The notes under the pieces are model-generated. The model was not told the origin of the DNA and made no database searches. It saw nothing but the letters and a program-made list of their open reading frames with translations. DNA of 64,000 bases from Candidatus Nitrospira neomarina (GTDB taxonomy: Bacteria; Nitrospirota; Nitrospiria; Nitrospirales; UBA8639), in the NCBI RefSeq assembly GCF_032051675.1, contig NZ_CP116968.1, positions 496,001-560,000 on the forward strand, in the 5' to 3' direction. Of the stretch, positions 17,772 through 24,820 are shown piece by piece; the stretch's first letter is position 1, and every line of letters begins with the position of its first letter. A program made the position numbers and the translations under genes.

Positions 17772-18160
17772 ACGTCCCGTTGTTCGATTGGATAGCGGCA
17801 GGGTTGATCCTGATGGGGATGGTGGTGCTCACGCTGGCCGTGATCGGCATGGTCCGGTTACAAGGCTATCATCTGCGACTGCATGCGGCCGGCATGGCCG
17901 GCGTGATGGGCGTGATACCCGTGTTGCTGGCTTCTCTGCTTATCGGAAACGGCCCCGTGATGTCGCGGGCGGGGTTGACCATCGTATTTGTGTTGCTGAC
18001 GGCACCGGCTTCGTTACATGCGCTGGCGCTTGCCGGATCACGTGAAGCATCCGAATCTGCCGACACCATGCCTGAATCGACGGACCGGACGGATTCCACC
18101 AGCGACTCCCGTACGTCGCGCGGTTCATCTGCGGTTCCGGATGCGACGAATGAGAAATGA
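17768..18160 (+). CDS. mrpG: Mrp antiporter subunit G
   Basis: 130 residues. Three helices (WIAAGLILMGMVVLTLAVIG, then MVRLQGYHLRLHAAGMAG, VMGVIPVLLASLLIGNG) match MnhG. The last 35 residues are a Ser/Thr/Asp-rich tail, longer than in most MrpG and of no known role. It is the last gene of the seven-function operon. A small stem (GCCGAC 18183-18188, GTCGGC 18195-18200) follows without a T-run. Confidence 0.92.
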   Translation: MNVPLFDWIAAGLILMGMVVLTLAVIGMVRLQGYHLRLHAAGMAGVMGVIPVLLASLLIGNGPVMSRAGLTIVFVLLTAPASLHALALAGSREASESADTMPESTDRTDSTSDSRTSRGSSAVPDATNEK

Positions 18161-18248
18161 TGGCAAGGGCGGGGACCGCTAAGCCGACAGGAGGGTCGGC
18201 CGATCCACGGCCTCGCTCTCCAGTGGGCGAATCTGAAGACGACCCGTT

Positions 18249-18805
18249 CTACACGGGCTGTTCTTCCTGCAAACAGTGTCTGAGATAATTCCAGGCCGGT
18301 TTCTTCTCTCCGGTATACGTGACGAGGTCCAGGTGATATTCGTGTTCATCCACGTGAAACCCTTCGATGGCATCCCGTGCGGGATCCAAATCGACGAGCG
18401 AATACCAGTAGATGCATTCAGCCGGGGAACGGATCGCCTCTTTCAAACGCTGTGATTGAGGCTCGCCTTCATTGGGATGTAACTGAGAAAAAGATGAGTT
18501 GGTGGCATATCCTGTTTCGGTCACCCAGATCGGGCGAGGGTCACAGTAGGGTTGGAGATAGGCGATCTTTTTCTCCCATCCCTCCCAATGGCTATACCAA
18601 TCCCACTTCGGCTGGTCCGGCCACTACATGCCGGGGAACCCGTGAATGGCGACCACATCGATATGTTCCAATGCGCCATACCCGTGCATGAGGTTCAGCC
18701 AGTGGTGGTATGAAACCATTGGCACACGTCGACTCTCTCTTGAAGAGACAGCCTGGAACGTGTCATAGATAGACCGTGACGCGTCCCGCCACACAGAGAC
18801 TTTAG
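18249..18805 (-). pseudogene. truncated glycoside-hydrolase (TIM-barrel) relic with internal stop
   Basis: Reading the minus strand from about 18805: VWRDASRSIYDTFQAVSS, then YHHWLNLMHGYGALEHIDVV, AIHGFPGM, an amber stop, WPDQPKWDWYSHWEGWEKK, RPIWVTETGYAT and a C-terminal IYWYSLVDLDP segment ending at 18249. The HGFP strand and WVTETG (usually WVSEVG, the catalytic Glu strand) match the C-terminal half of beta-glycosidases with GH39/GH5-like barrels. The N-terminal half is absent: coding similarity stops exactly at a fold-back hairpin (18781-18831). Non-functional by truncation and by the in-frame TAG. It lies 88 bases after mrpG in the opposite direction. Confidence 0.68.
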
Positions 18806-18831
18806 GGGGAAAGTCTCTGTGTGGGAGACGC
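18781..18831. repeat. long fold-back hairpin at the relic end
   Basis: Left arm 18789-18803 and right arm 18810-18824 are perfect reverse complements over 15 bases, with loop AGGGGG; outer arms GCGTC (18781-18785) and GACGC (18827-18831) extend the pairing with small mismatches. It may serve as terminator for the minus-strand gene ending at 18847, but no T-run follows. The left arm also reads as glycosidase codons (VSVWRDA), so the right arm may be an inverted copy. Confidence 0.7.
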
Positions 18832-18846
18832 GCCGATCAGGTTATT

Positions 18847-19458
18847 TTATTGTAAGAGTTCAGCCGAGATGACGTGGAATTCTTTTTTCTGTGTCACCAA
18901 CGCTTCAACGGTATCGCCCTTCTTCAATTCGCCTGATTGTTCGGCGGATTGGTCCAGGCGAAGACGGATTTCTTTACCGGAATTATCCCGGACGTAGTAG
19001 ACATTTCCATCAACTTTGGAAATTTCTCCTTTAATGGTTCTTGTGAATTTTTCGCCCTGTGACGATGATGATTGTGAAGAAGATTGTGCCTGCATAGACT
19101 TTTCACCTTGTTGTGTGGAAGCTGCAGAAGAACCTCCCTCCTTTTTCACGGAAACCACATCATACGTCTCTTCCCCTTGAGGGATCTTGGCTTGTATTTT
19201 GTCGCCTTCTTTGGGTCGTTCTCCTTGAAAAGCCTTCTCGTCGAGGTGAAGACGGATCGTGTCACCCTTATCATTTTTGATAGTGAACACGTCGCCATCA
19301 ATTTTATCCACGGTGCCTTTCACCGTCGCCATCTGGTTCTGTTGCTGACTGGTTCCTTGGGAATGTTGTGGCATCTGATCGCCGGCAGCCTGAAGAGTGC
19401 CAACGAAACCCAGGGTAAATGCAAAAGCGGGTACGACAATTTTCAATACGTGTGACAT
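18847..19458 (-). CDS. exported protein with two OB-like modules
   Basis: 203 residues. Signal peptide LKIVVPAFAFTLGFVGTLQA with AxA cleavage near residue 25. Two related modules: one about 45-105 (TVKGTVDKIDGDVFTIKNDK, RLHLDEKAF, GDKIQAKIP) and one about 140-203 (TIKGEISKVDGNVYYVRDNS, RLRLDQSAE, KGDTVEALV), joined by a Gln/Ser linker. The module resembles OB-type small beta barrels and those in proteins at 6639, 29683 and 60073. Start 19458 follows AAGGAGG; the frame extends upstream without a ribosome site. Periplasmic; function unknown. Confidence 0.75.
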   Translation of the reverse strand: MSHVLKIVVPAFAFTLGFVGTLQAAGDQMPQHSQGTSQQQNQMATVKGTVDKIDGDVFTIKNDKGDTIRLHLDEKAFQGERPKEGDKIQAKIPQGEETYDVVSVKKEGGSSAASTQQGEKSMQAQSSSQSSSSQGEKFTRTIKGEISKVDGNVYYVRDNSGKEIRLRLDQSAEQSGELKKGDTVEALVTQKKEFHVISAELLQ

Positions 19459-19554
19459 AACGTGAAACCTCCTTAATTTTGGTTGATAGTTAATAGTTGT
19501 CACTGTACGCCATTCATGCTGCAATCGTGCACTCTCATTAACCCTGGTTATGTG

Positions 19555-19974
19555 CTATTTTTCCCAGTATTTTCCGCAGATGCTATATAGATACGTCGCG
19601 GACCATGTGAGCAGCATGAACCCTGCCAATGATTCAAACATTGAGACCAAACGTAAGGGACCATTCACATGCTGGCTGGTGAAACCAAGGGTGGTAAAGT
19701 TTATTCCTGAAAAATATAGCCAGTCTCTGTAAGAGCCTTCAGGACTGCTGATAATTAGGCTCCCGGGGTACAAGGTCTTTTCCAGGCCTGCCAGATACGC
19801 CGCATATAAACTGATCTCCGCAAAGTGTGTCAGGGCCAACAGACAGAAAACGTAAAAGGTGACAAAGGGGGGAGAGGAGGGATGACGCGGCACGAGTCGG
19901 CTAATACCAAAGAGCAGCCCGACATGAACAGCCGCAAGCACAGCGGTTCCGCTTAACCCCAGCACAATGGACAT
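19555..19974 (-). CDS. potassium-channel-like membrane protein with altered filter
   Basis: 139 residues, four hydrophobic segments. The last 65 residues (DWLYFSGINFTTLGFTSQ then LVSMFESLAGFMLLTWSATY) follow the pore-helix, filter and inner-helix order of two-TM potassium channels (Ion_trans_2). The usual TxGYGD filter reads TLGFTS here: Tyr is Phe, and Gly-Asp is Thr-Ser. It could be a non-selective channel, a non-conducting relative or a misreading of a short match. Stand-alone gene between the OB-like protein and YihY. Confidence 0.6.
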   Translation of the reverse strand: MSIVLGLSGTAVLAAVHVGLLFGISRLVPRHPSSPPFVTFYVFCLLALTHFAEISLYAAYLAGLEKTLYPGSLIISSPEGSYRDWLYFSGINFTTLGFTSQHVNGPLRLVSMFESLAGFMLLTWSATYLYSICGKYWEK

Positions 19975-20117
19975 CGTCAGAATTTTCCATCAAAAAGTTT
20001 CGACTGCAAATAATCATTTCTTTCCAATTCACCTTGGATGTCTAGTGGTACAGCACACACGCTATGCCTTCCCGACTGCCCCAAAATGTAGCCTCAGAAC
20101 ACTGGTATGCGTACCAA

Positions 20118-21116
20118 CTATTTGCCCACGGAAGCATGTTGTGAAGAAGTCTTCCCAAGGGTGTCTGCCGAGTAGGCTTCGCGTTGGCCCATCGGTTCGG
20201 GTTCACCGGCCGTCGTGTCCACCCGCGTCTGACGTTCCATTTCAGAATTAATTTCGGCCCCGACCATGACGATGAATGCCGTCAGCCAGAACCACATAAG
20301 CAGAATGACTGCCGCGCCGAGTGACCCGTACGTCTGATTGTAACTACTGTAATCATTTGCATAAATGGCAAAAGCCGACGACCCTATTATCCACATTAGC
20401 GTGGCGATTCCGGCACCCCATGACACCCATTGCCACCTCGGGTAGTTCCGGCAGGGCGCATACCGGTACAGGATGGCCAATCCACCCATGACGATTACCG
20501 CCAAAAGCGGCCAACGACTGAGAGAAAGGACCGTTTGCATGATCTGGCCGAATCCCAGCATTCCTAAAACCGCCGGCAGCAGGGTAATGAGAAAGAGCGT
20601 CAGGATGACAAACACAAGACTTCCAACCGTCAATCCTATCGCCAGCGCGGTCACTTTGATGAAACTCCGCTCTTCTTCTTCATTGTAGGCAATGTTCAAG
20701 GATGTGATCATTGCAGACATGCCCTTAGATGCGCTCCAAATCGCAAAGAGCAATCCCCCTATCGCTCCAAGACTTAACGCTGATTGGCCGCTGGTGGAAA
20801 TGGTTGTCAGCTGCTCTTCGATCAACGTTTGGGCGTCTTGCGGGAGAAAGGAACTGAGAGAAGTAATTTGTGCCTGGACATCAGAGACCTCGGTAATCAA
20901 TCCATACAGCGACACAATGGCGGCCAACGCCGGAAAGAGCGCGAGGACGGCATAAAACGCCACTCCTGCGGCGACGATCGAAACGTTATCCTGTGAGATC
21001 TGATCCTTCACCCGCAGGAGGATGTCCCACCACCCCGCATTCGTGATTTGGCTAGGTTGGGTGGCGTTCCGGCCTCTTGGGCCGGACTTCTTTTCGGTTG
21101 TGTAGTTGGAGGACAT
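20118..21116 (-). CDS. YihY/BrkB family inner-membrane protein
   Basis: 332 residues. Hydrophilic N-terminus, then six membrane helices; signature stretches are GVAFYAVLALFPALAAIVSL (about 50-70), LFAIWSASKGMSAMITSLNI, and YGSLGAAVILLMWFWLTAFI near 265. Members were once called ribonuclease BN or serum-resistance BrkB, but the molecular role is unsettled. Start 21116 (MSSNYTTEKK) is preferred because AAAAGGATGG lies upstream; an in-frame ATG at 21164 has none. The C-terminal 40 residues are hydrophilic. Confidence 0.92.
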   Translation of the reverse strand: MSSNYTTEKKSGPRGRNATQPSQITNAGWWDILLRVKDQISQDNVSIVAAGVAFYAVLALFPALAAIVSLYGLITEVSDVQAQITSLSSFLPQDAQTLIEEQLTTISTSGQSALSLGAIGGLLFAIWSASKGMSAMITSLNIAYNEEEERSFIKVTALAIGLTVGSLVFVILTLFLITLLPAVLGMLGFGQIMQTVLSLSRWPLLAVIVMGGLAILYRYAPCRNYPRWQWVSWGAGIATLMWIIGSSAFAIYANDYSSYNQTYGSLGAAVILLMWFWLTAFIVMVGAEINSEMERQTRVDTTAGEPEPMGQREAYSADTLGKTSSQHASVGK

Positions 21117-21285
21117 ATTCCATCCTTTTGTTGCAAAATTTTGGTCCAAATGAAAAATTTTCATTGAGGAGAACGGACCGGAACAGAATACTCAGACAAG
21201 CATTAACGCACCTGTCATTATTGAGTCATACACACTAACCATTTGGCGAACCGGCTCATGCAACCGTTGATGCGGCTGTCGCTCT

Positions 21286-22173
21286 TTATCTCAGGCCGAC
21301 CTGTTCTTTCATCGCCTCACTGGCTGCCCGCTGCGCCTCACTCACGGCTTCTTTGGCCATGGGCATAATCTCTTTGGCGGTCGCCTTGGCTTCTTGTAGC
21401 AACCGGTCGCGTGTTTCACCCATCCATTGATCTTCCTTTTCAGACCGGGGCAGGGAAAGGCCGATAGCAGTTCCAATGGCAAATGCCATGGCCCCGATCG
21501 CCAGAGGGCTTTCCTGTATATACCGGGACACTTCAACTTTCATGCGTTCGCCCTGCTCGCGTGTGTGCTCCCGAATTTCATCAGACCGGTGTGACGCCTC
21601 TTCTTTCCAGTCTTCTAATGATTCTTTCGCCTGGTCGGTCCATTCTGATATCTGTTCTTTTGCCTGTTGCCCTGAAGCCTGTGCTCTTGCTTTCATGGCG
21701 TCCAGGGATCCTCCCCGGCGGGATGGTTGTCGGGGAATCCGTCCAGCTTCAATTCCGGGAGCATACTCCGGCCACTCTTCATAGGGATCAAGGGAATAGC
21801 CATCGCCATAATCGCCATTTCGGTTTCTTCCAAACCTGTGTCTTTCCGATGACGAATTTGCGGCTTGTTTCATCATCCATATGAGCCCCATACTCACAAG
21901 GGCGGCAGGCACGGGATTGTTCAGGACCCGTTCTACCAGCATGGATTGCCATTGGTTCACTTTCGTCCGGGCATGTTCTTTTGCCGTTTCGACTTTATCC
22001 ATGGCTGCATTTTTGACCTGTTCTTTAATGGTATCCGGAGACAGACGTTGTTGAAGTGTATGAACTGTCTCGTCCAGTTCCGCTCTGGTTTCTCGGATTT
22101 GTTCGCGAAGCCGGTCAGGATCTTCAATCTTTTGCGATTCTGACATTTTTAATTGAGTGCGTTGGTCGTCCAC
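21286..22173 (-). CDS. DUF3618 domain membrane protein
   Basis: 295 residues from a GTG start at 22173 that follows AAGGAG; an ATG at 22146 is an alternative. DUF3618 head about 18-65 (DRLREQIRETRAELDETVHT, LQQRLSPDTIKEQ), membrane helix about 98-114 (NNPVPAALVSMGLIWMMK), long charged helical region (about 160-235), second hydrophobic stretch (SPLAIGAMAFAIGTAIGLSL), then a helical tail. Last gene of a three-gene minus-strand operon; its start overlaps the Holin-X-like gene by 25 bases. Role: probably envelope stress; unproven. Confidence 0.85.
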   Translation of the reverse strand: MDDQRTQLKMSESQKIEDPDRLREQIRETRAELDETVHTLQQRLSPDTIKEQVKNAAMDKVETAKEHARTKVNQWQSMLVERVLNNPVPAALVSMGLIWMMKQAANSSSERHRFGRNRNGDYGDGYSLDPYEEWPEYAPGIEAGRIPRQPSRRGGSLDAMKARAQASGQQAKEQISEWTDQAKESLEDWKEEASHRSDEIREHTREQGERMKVEVSRYIQESPLAIGAMAFAIGTAIGLSLPRSEKEDQWMGETRDRLLQEAKATAKEIMPMAKEAVSEAQRAASEAMKEQVGLR

Positions 22174-22541
22174 TGTTTGGTCTCCTTTATACTGTCAATG
22201 GTTTTTTGCGGGGCGGGGTTGATGTTTTTCAGGTCGCTGATGCCTTTCTGAATTAGGCCGTAACCAATCCCCACGACCACCAGACCGATGATCAGGGCTG
22301 ATGCCCATCCGGGTATAACTAACGCCAGAGCAAGTGTGGCCGCTGCTAAAAGAACCAGCAATCCGGCATAGGCCAGCGCTCCGCCCACCGCTATAAAGCC
22401 CACATCCTTGCCTGCCTGTGTGGCTTTTTGGGACATTTCAAGCTTCAAAAGCTGGATTTCCTGTTGAATGAGTATTTTTGTCTCATTCATCAGGTCACGG
22501 AAGAGATCACTAAGTGGTCGTTCTTCCTGGTACAAACTCAT
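22149..22541 (-). CDS. Holin-X/DUF1469-like membrane protein (YqjE-like)
   Basis: 130 residues. An amphipathic head (PLSDLFRDLMNETKILIQQE, LLKLEMSQKA) precedes two membrane helices (GFIAVGGALAYAGLLVLLAA, ALALVIPGWASALIIGLVVV). This is the phage holin superfamily III/DUF1469 pattern, which despite the name is mostly found in stress operons next to DUF3618 proteins. Start is preceded by GAAGGAGG. It lies 41 bases after the coiled-coil gene and overlaps the DUF3618 gene. Confidence 0.88.
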   Translation of the reverse strand: MSLYQEERPLSDLFRDLMNETKILIQQEIQLLKLEMSQKATQAGKDVGFIAVGGALAYAGLLVLLAAATLALALVIPGWASALIIGLVVVGIGYGLIQKGISDLKNINPAPQKTIDSIKETKQWTTNALN

Positions 22542-22582
22542 AACTTCCTCCTTCTCTTCAATGTGAGTAATTGGATTTCCCG

Positions 22583-23098
22583 TTACATGGTTGGCGCGGC
22601 AGGTGTAGCTGTCGCCGTGGGTTCTTCCCTCCGGAACGATTCTTGCCGTCCATAGGAAGAAGATTCGTCTATCCTTCGATCTCTGGAACTTTTTAAAAAT
22701 CTTCCAGCCACGAGGCCCATCATAAACGCCCCGCCTAAAAACGCTTCGGGATGACGCCGGGCAAACATTTCCGCTTCGTTCAGCAGTTCACCGACATCAC
22801 GGGATTCGAAATATTGCGCCATCCGGTCCATTTGTTCCGCCGCCCGCTCGGCATAATGGGCGACGCCTTCATTCTGTTGCTCCCGCAGGGTGTGACTGGT
22901 TTGGCGCACGGCTTCCGCCAGCCCGCTGAGTTCCCCGACACCCTTTTGTTTCTGGCTTTCGAGTGTGCTCTTTACTTTGCCTTGTGCCTGGTTCGCCAGT
23001 TGAGTGGTCTGCTCACGTACCTGCTCTCCGACCTGACCGGCTTTTTCCTGCACCTGTTTGCCGATTTCTTTCGCTTTTTCCTTCATGTCATTTGCCAT
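22583..23098 (-). CDS. apolipoprotein/LEA-like helical protein with C-terminal membrane segment
   Basis: 171 residues. The first 110 residues are an amphipathic heptad/undecad helix rich in K, E, Q and A (KEIGKQVQEKAGQVGEQVRE, QTTQLANQAQGKVKSTLESQ) resembling LEA or apolipoprotein helices. Around 118-138 is FARRHPEAFLGGAFMMGLVA, a short hydrophobic segment seen in proteins next to DUF3618 genes. The tail is Arg/Ser/Thr-rich. Start 23098 follows AAGGAGA; the frame opens earlier at 23143. First gene of the three-gene envelope operon. Confidence 0.75.
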   Translation of the reverse strand: MANDMKEKAKEIGKQVQEKAGQVGEQVREQTTQLANQAQGKVKSTLESQKQKGVGELSGLAEAVRQTSHTLREQQNEGVAHYAERAAEQMDRMAQYFESRDVGELLNEAEMFARRHPEAFLGGAFMMGLVAGRFLKSSRDRRIDESSSYGRQESFRREEPTATATPAAPTM

Positions 23099-23484
23099 TC
23101 CTGTCTCCTTCCATTGATGAATGTCCTCAATAAGAAACCCCACGAGCGTCTTTCAGCAGGTGTACTACCTACTTGTAAGCCAAAGTGAGGGAGTCGTGAA
23201 CTGTCAACAACCCTTAATTTTCGCGAAATATCGAGGGCACCCACTCCAGGGTATCAGAATGGATCATGCGTGCGGCTTTAAGGACTCTAAAAGGAGGATT
23301 TTCCAGGTCCCTGCCGTTTGCGCGAGAGCATGGCTGCAGGGCAAACCCTCCCAGATCACCCTCGTCGTATGTGTTTCAGGATACAGACTAACCGGCTAAT
23401 ACAGAAAACCCGGCTATTCTTTCCCGTGATAGACGCGGGCTCTGGGGGCGTGGCCCAAATGGAGAGTATGAAGCGGCGGATTCA
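23099..23484. other. intergenic region upstream of the envelope operon
   Basis: 386 bases, no gene supported on either strand. It should hold the promoter of the 23098-21286 operon and the end of the baeRF-like transcript. A short perfect palindrome TTTCGCGAAA lies near 23220-23229. No strong terminator was seen. Confidence 0.35.
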
Positions 23485-24633
23485 TTAATAACGAAAAATA
23501 GCGGACAACGAGGTACTGTCTGGCATCTCTTTCTGGGAGAGGGCATAAACCGTGCCTTTTTTAAGTAACGTCTGCACCACCGCAAAATCTAAGATTTCCA
23601 CTGATTCGGCGGACTTTGTCGGTTTTGTTTCCACTCGGTTTTGCATGACGTCGATACGACCCCATTGTTGAATGTCCCGGGCGACGAATAGTGTATCGAT
23701 TTTTCCCTCATGGGCTGCCAGAACCACGGTTTTCAGATCATGGGAAGCTTTGGACGTACCCAAAAACTCTTCACACTTGTTCTTGGCCTCTTCTATGCCG
23801 TGATCGGCATCTGCTTTCACGACCGGCCAGACTTGCCGGTGCAATTCATGAAGGCTTTTTTCATCAGCATTGCCTGTGACCCCTTCTTCCATAGTATGAG
23901 GGTAGGTATTGACGTCTTTGTAAATCGGAATCAAATATTCCACGCCCGTCAGATATAACGGTGCCTGCGCTTCGTGCAGGAACTCGTGAAGACCTTTTGC
24001 CACCTGATGAAAAAATTGGGAAATGCGGGATTTCGCTTCGTCATCCCCACCGCCCTGTCCATGAAACATGGCGGCCCGCTGGTCGCCTGCATTGGGGGCT
24101 TTGGTATGCCATTGCAAGGATTGCTCGCCGCCGGCCGTTTGATTGGCTTCCTCCATACTGAGGGGAATATCTGGTATGCGCAATTCCTGCAGGCCATCCT
24201 GTGAACCCTGAAAGAAACGGATATGGTTCTGACTGAGCGCGAGAAGATAAAACGTTCCTCCATACATGAACACGGGCAGGATGGGTTTCAGATAAAACCG
24301 GGATTCTACCATCGTGAGTTCGGGAAGACTGAGAGGCAGACGAAAGACCCGATGCCAATCCTTCGCGACGTACATGGCCAGCCCCTGATCCTGATACCGC
24401 CAGAATTGCTCATCCTCCAGGAGTTTCGAGAGAGGTTCCAGCCAGGTTCGAGCGTCTGCGCTCCTGATGCCCTGTTCCGTCAATTGCTGTTCCGTCTCTT
24501 TGAGAAGGTTTTTCAAGCGTATCGGGTCCTGTCGGATTTCCTGTCCTGCGGGATGGGTCGGCATGTATAAGGACACGCAGGGACTTTCCTTCTGTTCAAG
24601 GAGATCCTCTAGATCATTTCTTGTAATTGACAT
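23485..24633 (-). CDS. baeRF family 7-like protein (release-factor-like fold)
   Basis: 382 residues, cytosolic. Starts ITRNDLEDLLEQKESPCVSL then YMPTHPAGQEIRQDPIRLKN, the standard N-terminus of bacterial archaeo-eukaryotic release factor 1-like proteins, family 7. Further markers: FWRYQDQGLAMYVAKD, GGTFYLLALSQNHIRFFQGS, and a C-terminal DTLFVARDIQQWG. The baeRF families were proposed from sequence analysis to act on ribosomes or in stress translation; there is little direct evidence. Start follows AAAGGATC. Stand-alone gene, about 190 bases downstream of the AsmA gene on the same strand. Confidence 0.8.
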   Translation of the reverse strand: MSITRNDLEDLLEQKESPCVSLYMPTHPAGQEIRQDPIRLKNLLKETEQQLTEQGIRSADARTWLEPLSKLLEDEQFWRYQDQGLAMYVAKDWHRVFRLPLSLPELTMVESRFYLKPILPVFMYGGTFYLLALSQNHIRFFQGSQDGLQELRIPDIPLSMEEANQTAGGEQSLQWHTKAPNAGDQRAAMFHGQGGGDDEAKSRISQFFHQVAKGLHEFLHEAQAPLYLTGVEYLIPIYKDVNTYPHTMEEGVTGNADEKSLHELHRQVWPVVKADADHGIEEAKNKCEEFLGTSKASHDLKTVVLAAHEGKIDTLFVARDIQQWGRIDVMQNRVETKPTKSAESVEILDFAVVQTLLKKGTVYALSQKEMPDSTSLSAIFRY

Positions 24634-24820
24634 GTTGATCCTTTCGATGGCTCAGAAGTGGCGGCTGCACTATTTACTTTTCAACGTAACACGGAAAGAT
24701 TGCTTAGAAACCTGTTAATTTCCCTGAAGTCTTTTCCCTTCATCACCTGACACTGAGGTGTATGTTTGGATTTCACTCTGTACTGGCACGTATGGCAACT
24801 GGTGAATAAAACGGAAGGAA

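Noticed and set aside
22149-22541. Phage origin for the holin-named gene
   Set aside because: No lysin, tail, capsid or integrase nearby; Holin-X/DUF1469 proteins are usually chromosomal stress genes.
24776-24792. TGGCACGTATGGCAACT as a sigma-54 promoter
   Set aside because: Spacing between the GG and GC elements is wrong and no plus-strand gene follows.
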